Of a stretch of DNA of 20,155 nt, positions 1-20,155 are shown in pieces. This stretch comes from Amphimedon queenslandica. Lineage: Eukaryota; Porifera; Demospongiae; Haplosclerida; Niphatidae. The position numbers were made by a program, and so were the translations under genes. The stretch covers positions 12,373-32,527 of the forward strand of contig NW_003546839.1 in NCBI RefSeq assembly GCF_000090795.2. The letters are read 5' to 3'. The notes under the pieces are model-generated. The model saw only the letters and a program-made list of their open reading frames with translations. It was not told the origin of the DNA and did not search any database. Numbering within the stretch: position 1 is the stretch's first letter; each line of letters begins with the position of its first letter.

Positions 1-313
1 GAGAGAGAGAGAGAGACTGATTAGTACAATGAACATTAAGTGTACACAGGAAAAAGAGAGCCATTAGTACTTTTGATCATGTAGTCACATAAATATATTA
101 ATTTTTTGTTATATTTGGGTTGATATGCTCAAAAAATTCAACATGAGAATGCTATTTTACTTTTTCTTCAAAACTAGAGCAAAGCACAATATGTGAACAA
201 TTTAAGGACAAATTAACACGAAGTCCCTTTAAATGTGAAAATAAAAAAAACGGAGATTTAAAAATAGGATCAGAGATTGAGCAAGAAGAGAGAGAGGAAG
301 AGAGATAGAGAAA

Positions 314-450
314 CTAACATCTTTCTCTTGTAATCTCGGGGGACCATCTACAAGAACAGGTTACATTCATAACCCAGGAAGGTCTGAATGGAATAATAAG
401 TGTACCATATTGATCAACAGTACTGGGGAGGAACTGGATCCTGAACGGAA
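314..450 (-). other. Possible coding exon of an unidentified neighbouring gene
   Basis: On the minus strand a CT-rich tract (483-453) ends CCCTCTAG, like the confirmed acceptors here. One frame then stays open for 44 codons (448-317), including QFLPSTVDQYGTLIIPF, to a TAG. The + strand is also open here (GYIHNPGRSEWNNKC, ending TAG at 451-453). The segment is less AT-rich than its surroundings. Neither strand can be confirmed. Confidence 0.25.
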
Positions 451-1092
451 CTAGAGGGAGGGAGAGAGAGAGAGAGGAAGGGAGTATAAAAATAACAAGT
501 GATTAACACAAATTACATAATGACTATCATATTGTTCTGATATAAAAAGGGAAGCGACTATGAATGTACATGTACATGTACATGTATAAATTTTGAAAAT
601 TCAACTCAATGCATTTACATGGTAAAATACCTATTTTATTCATAATATTATTATACAGTACTTAAATGCACATTTCTTGCATTTTATCATCTAACATGTA
701 TTAGGCTGTCTTTTATGTCTTTAGTACAAGTATACACTATTAGTATAGTCATGTACTGTAACTTAAATGTATAATATACAAATGTACATGCACAGCTATC
801 AACGGATTAAAAATTATTTGGAAATATCGTCACGGTTCATAATAATAAAAAAAGATGATATATTATGAGAGATCAATAGAGAAAAGGACAAGAGGTTTGC
901 TTGCATGTGACTGAGGCAGTACATCGTGTCCATTGACACGAGTCAATGAGACACAGCATTGATAATTAACGTGTGAGCAAGTCCTGATACAAGATATTAT
1001 ATAATAACTGGACTGGAACACACACACACACACCAGTACATGTATATACTTAATGAGAGATGGTACTGGTAGTTATTAGTTAAGTGGAAAGA

Positions 1093-1249
1093 TATAGTCT
1101 CTCTTAATGGACACTCTCTATAGCGTACACCTCCATTTAACGGACAGGACCTAGTGTACCAATTACATTCCTTACTGTATAAAATAACTTATAAAAATGT
1201 CCATTATATGGAGGTTACATCCAGTTACATAGAAGCTGGTATATCAACA
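1093..1249 (-). mobile_element. TA-type inverted-repeat element, copy 1 (minus orientation)
   Basis: Reverse-complement copy of the 175-bp element at 2661-2835. It shares, among other stretches, CTCTCTTAATGGACACTCTC and AATTACATTCCTTACTGTAT. The inner half is well conserved; the distal end has diverged. Confidence 0.75.
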
Positions 1250-2234
1250 CTGATGTGTACAAAAGTACAACAAACAATTGTGTAGTTAATACTAACATAC
1301 TAACAGGTACAAATTAAGTTATGAGAGAAAAAAATTGAGAAAAAACAGAAGATTTTTTTTAATGATGTACATGCACATATGAGAGGAAACAAGATGATAA
1401 TTGGCAAGGAAAAAAGTGAAGGATGAAAAATATGTTTGAAATTAAAGTTAAAGGATTCTGCATACACACAAATACATACCTGACATGGATATAAAGAGGC
1501 AATAGAATAAGAAATAAAGAGATGCTCAACAAATAACACAAAGCATAAACAAACAAAGCTAATCGTAATTATTATGGTCTAAGTTCCCCACCCAATATAG
1601 GCTCAGTCCACACCACATCATAATGAATCACAGTGTCACACTAAAAGCTAAAACAGTCTATGGCCCCTTTGATCCTTCAATTACGTACAAACTGTTGTGT
1701 CAAGCCTCTCTCATCACTGCATGAGCTGTCTAGCATGAGTATATACACAGATATATATACAATGATAATGGTAGGTAGGTTATGAACAATATTTATATCT
1801 GGTTTGTAAGTCAACAAGTAAAGAAACAATTAGACACTAGGATATAGTAATGGAGTGAGAGAAATCTAGTTTGGAATGAGCTCATTGTATCTTAATATGG
1901 GACCTGCTAACACAATGACGTATTATTATTATTATAAAAAACAGAGAGAGAGAGAGAGTGAGTGAGAGTGAAGGTCACGTAGAAATGAGACGTTTAATAA
2001 AATATGATTATGTACATGTATATTTTTAGAATTATTTGCAATACAGCAAATTGCAATAATAATTACATTACTACAATTAATAATTAATATAAACTCTCTC
2101 CTTCCTAATCATAATTGGCCCCTTCCTTTTAGCAGAGACACAAAATAAACTAATACTAAGTAAGATGCACATGTACATGTACATGTATGTGTGTAGCAAT
2201 CACTGTAACAATAATAAATGTGATTACGTAATAC

Positions 2235-2240
2235 TTTATT
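2235..2240 (-). terminator. Candidate polyadenylation signal of the VWA gene
   Basis: AATAAA on the minus strand, about 220 bases after the TGA. It is the closest canonical hexamer I found downstream. The 3' UTR would be about 240 bases and would include TGTACA arrays. Confidence 0.35.
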
Positions 2241-2459
2241 AAATGAAAATTCATCTTGTAACTATATTGAAGCTTTCAAATAATTAATCATAAAATTATA
2301 CTTGTACATGTACGTTTACATGTACATGTACACGCATAAATTTAAAGCATAACAGCATACAGATATATGAATCCTTCAAATACAATGAGGTGGGAAGATG
2401 CGACCATTACATGTAACATGTTAAGATCACATGAGCCACTAGTGCCCACTAGGGAACCA

Positions 2460-2572
2460 TCATTTAGATACTGCATATGCCCACACTGTTAGAAGTGTGA
2501 CCATCAACAATACACCAGAACTGATAATATCAGCTGAGAGGTTCATGTAATCAACCACTTGATTGATAAACA
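2460..2572 (-). CDS. VWA protein exon 7: C-terminal anchor and stop
   Basis: 113-nt coding part of the last exon, acceptor CTTATAAG. It encodes FINQVVDYMNLSAD, then IISSGVLLMVTLLTVWAYAV and SK, with TGA at 2460-2462. The hydrophobic run so close to the end fits either a type I membrane anchor or a GPI-attachment signal with small residues S450-S451-G452 before it. Confidence 0.82.
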
Positions 2573-5500
2573 CTTATAAGAGACACAATTTACACTATAC
2601 ACACAAATGAGGGCATTACATGTATACAAACTTAATGCATGATTCCTTGTTTTTAATGTACAGACTAGCTTCTATATAATGGACACTTTGGGTCAAGAAA
2701 GTGTCTCTGTTATACAGAGGTGTCCTTTATGTGGAAGTTATTTTATACAGTAAGGAATGTAATTGGTACACTAGGTGCTGTCCATTAAATGGAGGTGTAC
2801 GCTATAGAGAGTGTCCATTAAGAGAGGCTATACTGTATGCATGTCAATTAATGTACATGTACATTTACTCTTTCTTTTCTCTCTTTCTCTCTCACCTTCT
2901 GTAATTTCAAATTGAACTAGCTTTGCTGTTTCTACTCCACTCGATGTCCTTCCAATTATCATCACAGTATGGATCCCCTGAGATAGATTGTGGAGTAAGA
3001 GTGGACTAAGAGCTGAGAGAGAGGGGGGAGGGAAAGAAAGGGGGAAGGGAGGGAGAGGGGGAGGGAGAGAGGGGGGAGGAGGGAGGGAGAGGGAGAGGGA
3101 GAGAGAGGGAGAAAGAGAGAAGGTAGAATGAGAAAGAAAAAAGAATTTAATGATTAAAATTTAAAGACAGTAGTCTGACCCCACCACCAGGCTCTACAAA
3201 TAATAAGGAATCATTCACCATAGCTAACAATAGGATGACCCAATATCCATCAGCTGAACTATGTAACATAAAAAAACTCCCAACACAATTACATGTACAT
3301 GTATATACACATATACATTTTATATTATTTTGAGGCTCCATCTGTTAGATGAGAAAGAGGAGGCACTAGATAGCAAATGAATTAGGCAGACACTTAAAGC
3401 TACATAGCATGAAGCCGGTTTGTGTACATAGAGACAAGAAATACCCAGTACGATAGGAAGGCTATATCTTATTATGATAATATTCCATTAATAAGCTATG
3501 TTTATTTGTAAAGGTAGTATTAGTCAGATCTTGAAGACATGTGTCTTGATATGTTTCTAGGACAGGACTAGGGCAGATATTAGTCTATTGATATAGTAGT
3601 GATGGAGACAGGCTACATGTAGAAATACTACCAGCTAATGCAATAATGAAGGCTCTACATTGCTAAGAAGAGAAAGGATTACCAATGACCAAGCAGATAC
3701 CCACCACTAACTACCATGTTATATTAGGATTACAGTATAAAATGACACTAACTATTACTTGTAGTGTGCTCTTACTGTATTGAAGGATGTGGTTGCTTGA
3801 ATTGAAGTGAAGATACCTATAAGACAAGTCCGTGTTGCTTGATAGGGTAATATTAACGTAATTGTCATGTTGATCAGGATAGACTACAGTAGCTGTAGCA
3901 TTAAGGACTATATGGGAGAAAGATAGAGAAAGAGGGGGGAAAGGGAGAGAGAAGAATTTATGTAAATAAAGATATGATAAAGAGAAAAGATAATTTGAGA
4001 TTGAACTAATATTGTACTATGTACATGTACATACATACCTGCCAAACTTTGGTCATTGGACAAACACTAAAGAAGAGATTGAGAGAGAAAGAGATAAAAT
4101 AAAACAAAATTGTATCAAGGAAGGAAGAAATTAAAGAAATACACATACATGTACATTAATTGCACTCTCCCATCTCACCTTCTTATCGTTATTATTAATG
4201 CAGTTCCTACACATCCTTTGGTTCCTTGCTCTCTTACATTGGCCAGTCCCATTAATGCAACTACACTCCAGACACTCCCTCTTATCCCTTAAGCTCCACC
4301 CACTAAAAACGGCCGAGGCAAGACTTGACACGAGATTAACATTAGCGTCCTTGGCAGCATCTAGCGACCAAACCCCGCCCCCAATGCTAAGCGATAAATC
4401 GATGTAAGACGAAAGCGTATTTCCATGAGATGATGTGATTTTGACGGGGGCTTTTAGGATTTTGTAACCACGATCACTAGCATTGAAAACGGTGTACGAA
4501 TAATTATAGAATCCAAGAGGGATCACGCTCTGGTTGCTAGGATACAGCGAGAAGTTTGTCACGACGTCTAATGAGGCACCACTCCGACCAATCAGATCGC
4601 TCAGAAGAGGAAGCGTGAGGTCGTGGTTTTGAGCTAGTACGGTTCGCCCAGTGTCAGCCCCAAGTATGAATGCTTTCTTTACTGAAGGGGAATTTCGAAA
4701 AGGAGCATTATCTAATGCAAATTTAAGAGCATCAAAGCCGTCTCCTATGAACCCATTTTTCTTGACTTCTCTCCGAGCCTGGACTATATCGGAAATAAAA
4801 AATGAAGAGTTCCATAGCAACCGTGGTTGAATATCGAGGCCACGCCCACCAAACTGGACAATGCTAAAACGATTCCGATTGGTTGCATTGGAGCCGATTC
4901 CTTCTGCCTTGAGGTGGTTGTCGATTTTCTCTGCTAGTATCTGAATCCATCGCTGAGGCATTGTTCTTGAGTTTGATATGACGAAGCAGATGTCCATGGA
5001 ATCAATTGGAGGAGAGAAAGGAGAAGGAGAGAGGGAGAGATGAGGATACTCTGATGAACTAGGAGGAATATGTATACCAGAACTGGTTGTACAACCTAGG
5101 AGGGAAGAGAGGGAGAGAGAGAGGGAGGGAGAGAGGGAGGGAGAGAGGGAGGGAGAGAGAGAGGGAGGGAGAAAGAGAGAGGGAGAGAGAGAGAAAGAGA
5201 GAGGGAAGGAGAGACAGAGAGAAAGAGAAAACATATTCAATGTACATTGGTAGCACAGCTCATAATATTAATCCATGCTGTATTATTAAGATTCTAATAC
5301 ACCAGTAGCAAAGTATACAGATAGGAGAGGATAAGTAAACAATGTGGTCTCATTTATCCTTTCACAATATGAGAGAGATAAAGAGCCAAGTAATAATAAT
5401 AACAATAATACAGATAAAATTAATGTACAAGTACTAAAGACCCATTGACAGCCATTAAGAAACAGCACAATAATGATAATGCGTAATAATGTTAGTTTGA

Positions 5501-6067
5501 ATGTATGGAGCCTCTATTGTGCATACAGGCAATAGCACACAGTGCTAATAAATGTATTAGTAGGATATCATATTATTGTATTGCATGAGTGTGGTAGCTG
5601 GGTTGGAGAGGGAATGTGTGTTTGTTTCTTGGACTGTGTGTGAGGGAATCGAGAAAAGGTATTTCAGTATCAATCATGTGCTAAAAGACTAACCAATGAC
5701 ACGGTATGCTGCACTTGAGGATTAATAAAAATAATCAAATTTATTGAAATATTAGTATCTTTTTAAAAATCTCTCTACTTTACCTGTTGCTTCTGCTGAT
5801 CTCTTTGCAATTTTAATAGTTCTATTAGTACCTTTAAATAAAGAAAACAAGGAGATAAAACCAACACATTATCAGTCAAATTTAACAAAAATAATCACTA
5901 CAACTTCTGTGGACAGCAAAAACTCAAAAACCTGCATGCGTATTTATATCAGTTTTACACTCACTTGGTATCTCATTGGAGCTAGTATGGGCCCTTCCTA
6001 TGCTGGAGGCAAGGATACAAGATGAAGAGAGAAGAATTGACAAGAGCAATGTGGCACAGAGCCTCAT
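2460..6067 (-). CDS. VWA-domain cell-surface glycoprotein, 469 aa, seven exons
   Basis: Complete gene: exons 6067-5965, 5831-5784, 5095-4179, 4066-4039, 3907-3817, 3005-2896 and 2572-2460 join with GT-AG ends and matching phases into 1,410 nt. Residues 1-20 are a signal peptide (MRLCATLLLSILLSSSC, cleavage near residue 20). Residues 52-83 are Ser/Pro-rich. A VWA domain starts at DICFVISNS (85-93) and runs to about 318. A Cys cluster follows (C325, C328, C330, C337, C346, C349), then a beta-sandwich-like part (364-433) and a hydrophobic segment (448-467) with a two-residue tail (SK). At least 12 N-glycosylation sequons fit an extracellular protein. The layout (VWA, beta domain, C-terminal anchor) recalls CLCA-like and other VWA surface proteins, but no ortholog is recognised. 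The metal-binding DxSxS motif is SNSRT here, so metal-dependent ligand binding may be lost. Ligand and function are unknown. Confidence 0.88.
2661..2835 (+). mobile_element. TA-type inverted-repeat element, copy 2 (175 bp)
   Basis: Flanked by TA on both sides. Ends read CAGACTAGCTTCTATATAAT and, inverted, CAGTATAGCCTCTCTTAAT, both followed by GGACAC. There is no transposase. The TA target and CAG ends fit a non-autonomous Tc1/mariner- or pogo-like element. Confidence 0.78.
2896..3005 (-). CDS. VWA protein exon 6
   Basis: 110-nt exon after a roughly 110-bp CT-rich tract (CTCTTAG), donor G|GTGAGA, phase 1. It encodes PLLLHNLSQGIHTVMIIGRT and SSGVETAKLVQFEITE, the pattern of an Ig/FN3-like beta-sandwich. 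The other two frames are closed. Confidence 0.82.
3012..3124. repeat. GA/CT-rich tract forming the 3' splice site of VWA exon 6
   Basis: About 110 bp of nearly pure purine on the + strand (GAGAGGG, GGGAGG units). It reads as the polypyrimidine tract directly before exon 6 on the minus strand. Confidence 0.85.
3817..3907 (-). CDS. VWA protein exon 5
   Basis: 91-nt exon, acceptor CCCATATAG, donor AG|GTATCT, phase 2. It encodes LNATATVVYPDQHDNYVNIT then LSSNTDLSY, beta-strand-like with two sequons. A second donor (A|GTAAGA at 3776) is stronger but breaks the phase with exon 6; it could mark an alternative form. Confidence 0.75.
4039..4066 (-). CDS. VWA protein exon 4: 28-nt microexon
   Basis: 28 nt between acceptor TTCTTTAG and donor G|GTATGT, encoding CLSNDQSLA plus one base. 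It is required: exon 3 ends in phase 0 and exon 5 needs one carried base, and 28 nt supplies exactly this shift. Confidence 0.8.
4179..5095 (-). CDS. VWA protein exon 3: VWA domain and Cys cluster
   Basis: 917-nt exon after a roughly 130-bp CT-rich acceptor tract (CCTAG), donor AAG|GTGAGA, phase 0. The frame stays open upstream through the CT repeat as a Ser/Leu/Pro run. That run is intronic low complexity, and the splice at 5095 matches the phase of exon 2. It carries the whole VWA fold, eight sequons and the six-cysteine cluster ending CRNCINNNDKK. Confidence 0.92.
5100..5230. repeat. GA/CT-rich tract forming the 3' splice site of VWA exon 3
   Basis: About 130 bp of imperfect GAGAGGGA/GAGAGA repeat on the + strand, ending at the CCTAG acceptor on the minus strand. 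It is translated as a Ser/Leu/Pro run in minus open frames and an Arg/Glu run in plus frames, both artefactual. Confidence 0.88.
5784..5831 (-). CDS. VWA protein exon 2
   Basis: 48-nt exon between TTTAAAG acceptor and G|GTAAAG donor, phase 1 at both ends. It encodes TNRTIKIAKRSAEAT, with one sequon (NRT) and a basic KR that could be a processing site. Confidence 0.8.
5965..6067 (-). CDS. VWA protein exon 1: start and signal peptide
   Basis: ATG at 6065-6067 opens MRLCATLLLSILLSSSCILA, a classic secretion signal, then SSIGRAHTSSNEIP. Donor is CCAA|GTGAGT, phase 1. This is the only ATG here that is followed by a signal peptide and joins in phase to the next exon. Confidence 0.85.
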
Positions 6068-6982
6068 CTTAAGTGCTGCAGTCTATGCTGTAAGGTAGGC
6101 TGGAGTACAGTGAATTAGCTCGTTAGTAAAACTCGCGGATGGAGAAAAAAGTGAGCGAAGTTGCAGTTGTTCTTTTGTGAAGAGTATGAAATGAGGAGAG
6201 AGAGATTGGTCTTGACTGTCTCGAGATTGAACTGTGAGATCTAGCAAGCGCCAAAAAACTGTTTTTATACACACAGGCGCAGAGCAGGCCATCCAGCCAC
6301 ACCTATAAACCCAGTTTACATAGTGCATTATGCCAGTGTTTTGATGTTGATTGCTATTATCATTACCGCCTTGCTATTATTATTCTGATTAATTTTAGAA
6401 ATGAAAGAAAGAGAAATACATCGGCACTTCCAATAAATAATGTCAGTATAATAATCATGAATTAGCTGGATACATGAAAAGACAATGAATGATAATAGAC
6501 ACTACTGTAGTAGACACACGCAAGAAATGGAGAGAGAAAGAAAGGCAAGTTTCTAGACAGAGAAAGAAGTCCTACATCAATGCGCTATTTTAATTATAAC
6601 TTTCTTGCTTTAGTTCATCATTCTGACTATGATTAATTTGCTAGTGTATAATTATAGTCATTTTAGAAAACGAAAGAATACAAAACACTAATAAACACAA
6701 ACACATTCAGACAATAAATAGAGAGAGCAGCACGTACAAGTACAATCAATAGCAACACAAGAATACCCACAATAGAGTAATACTAAAATTACACACATAC
6801 ACAAATACATGCACACATACACAATCACATAAAGAGAGTTAGAGACTATAATATATATTCTCTATCGTCTTCTCTCCTCTCATTATTATTATATAATACA
6901 TAGATGATCATAATAAAATTATTGTTAAATAATAAAACTTTGTGAGATTTCTATTTCTTTATCATGGACTCGTTGGCTTTTA
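6068..6982. other. Intergenic spacer between the ligase gene and the VWA gene
   Basis: About 0.9 kb with no supported gene. It holds the ligase 3' end, AT-rich sequence, short CA-rich runs near 6780-6830 and the candidate TATA region. The open frame at 6083-6328 (minus) has no recognisable protein character. Confidence 0.7.
6248..6269 (-). promoter_or_regulatory. Candidate TATA box and E2F-like site of the VWA gene
   Basis: TATAAAAA (6262-6269) lies about 195 bases upstream of the ATG. TTTGGCGC (6248-6255), which matches the E2F consensus, follows just downstream. Transcription would start near 6235, giving a 5' UTR of about 170 bases. This rests on motif matches only. Confidence 0.3.

Positions 6983-6984
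<2 letters not shown>
6979..6984 (-). terminator. Polyadenylation signal AATAAA of the ligase gene, overlapping the stop codon
   Basis: The minus strand reads GAATAATAAAAGCC, so AATAAA shares two bases with the TAA stop. A U-rich stretch lies 25-75 bases further on (about 6905-6950). If this signal is used, the 3' UTR is only about 10-30 bases. No cleavage site can be read directly. Confidence 0.5.
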
Positions 6985-20153
<13,169 letters not shown>

Positions 20154-20155
20154 GA

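Larger units (their letters stand above)
1..2459. other. 3' flank of the VWA gene, no confirmed gene
   Basis: AT-rich sequence with GA runs (1-18, 453-483, 1942-1970), a CA run near 1019-1032, TGTACA arrays (565-585, 2168-2188, 2305-2331) and one TA-type inverted-repeat element (1093-1249). A possible exon at 314-450 is listed separately. Otherwise nothing is recognised. Confidence 0.7.

Noticed and set aside
1570..1640. Minus-strand stretch reading CDTVIHYDVVWTEPILGG after a TTTTAG, ending in TAA
   Set aside because: Short, with no CT-rich acceptor and no partner exons; could not be told from chance.
2701..2904. Plus frame of 67 codons
   Set aside because: Derived from the 2661-2835 mobile element and the exon 6 antisense strand.
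3160..3210. Possible extra VWA exon encoding a Gly-rich tail and stop after TTTGTAG
   Set aside because: It would fit only with the 3776 donor and would remove exons 6 and 7, which join in perfect phase without it.
5087..5308. Plus-strand frame rich in Arg/Glu/Gly
   Set aside because: Pure translation of the GA repeat that forms the acceptor tract of VWA exon 3.
5286..5468. Minus frame with a Leu-rich, signal-peptide-like stretch
   Set aside because: The Leu run comes from a TTA-rich repeat in the intron between VWA exons 2 and 3, and a proper signal peptide exists at 6067 in phase with the rest.
6083..6328. 81-codon minus frame upstream of the VWA gene
   Set aside because: Overlaps the candidate promoter and 5' UTR, with no recognisable domain and no splice link to the gene.

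Overview
The window is animal nuclear DNA: AT-rich, full of simple repeats and small inverted-repeat transposons, with two intron-containing protein genes, both on the minus strand. No prokaryotic gene structure is present. Compact GT-AG introns (134 to about 1,500 bases, plus one of about 5 kb), very short intergenic spaces and strongly conserved metazoan proteins suggest an early-branching animal. A demosponge such as Amphimedon is my best guess, but this is inference.

Right two thirds (6983-20121 and beyond the right edge): the 3' part of a Nedd4-family HECT E3 ubiquitin ligase of the ITCH/WWP1/WWP2 (Suppressor of deltex) type. Thirteen exons were reconstructed with consistent splice phases. 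They encode 589 residues: four WW domains arranged 2+2, then a complete HECT domain with the catalytic cysteine 33 residues from the C-terminus. The N-terminal C2 region lies beyond the right edge.

Left third (2460-6067): a complete seven-exon gene for a 469-residue secretory-pathway surface protein. It has a signal peptide, a von Willebrand factor A (VWA) domain with a degenerate metal site, a small Cys cluster, a beta-sandwich-like region and a C-terminal membrane or GPI segment. About 0.9 kb separates it from the ligase gene upstream. That spacer holds a candidate TATA box.

Left end (1-2459): 3' flank with dispersed repeats and one uncertain candidate exon near 314-450.

Non-coding layers: (1) purine tracts on the + strand that are the CT-rich polypyrimidine tracts of 10 of 19 minus-strand 3' splice sites; (2) many short arrays of the palindromic hexamer TGTACA, which I saw only outside exons; (3) several non-autonomous inverted-repeat elements, including a TTAA-flanked element nested in a TA-flanked one and a 198-bp insertion whose empty site is preserved in a nearby paralogous copy; (4) local duplications, including one that triplicates the sequence around a 5' splice site. 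The two proteins share no obvious pathway; their adjacency looks incidental.
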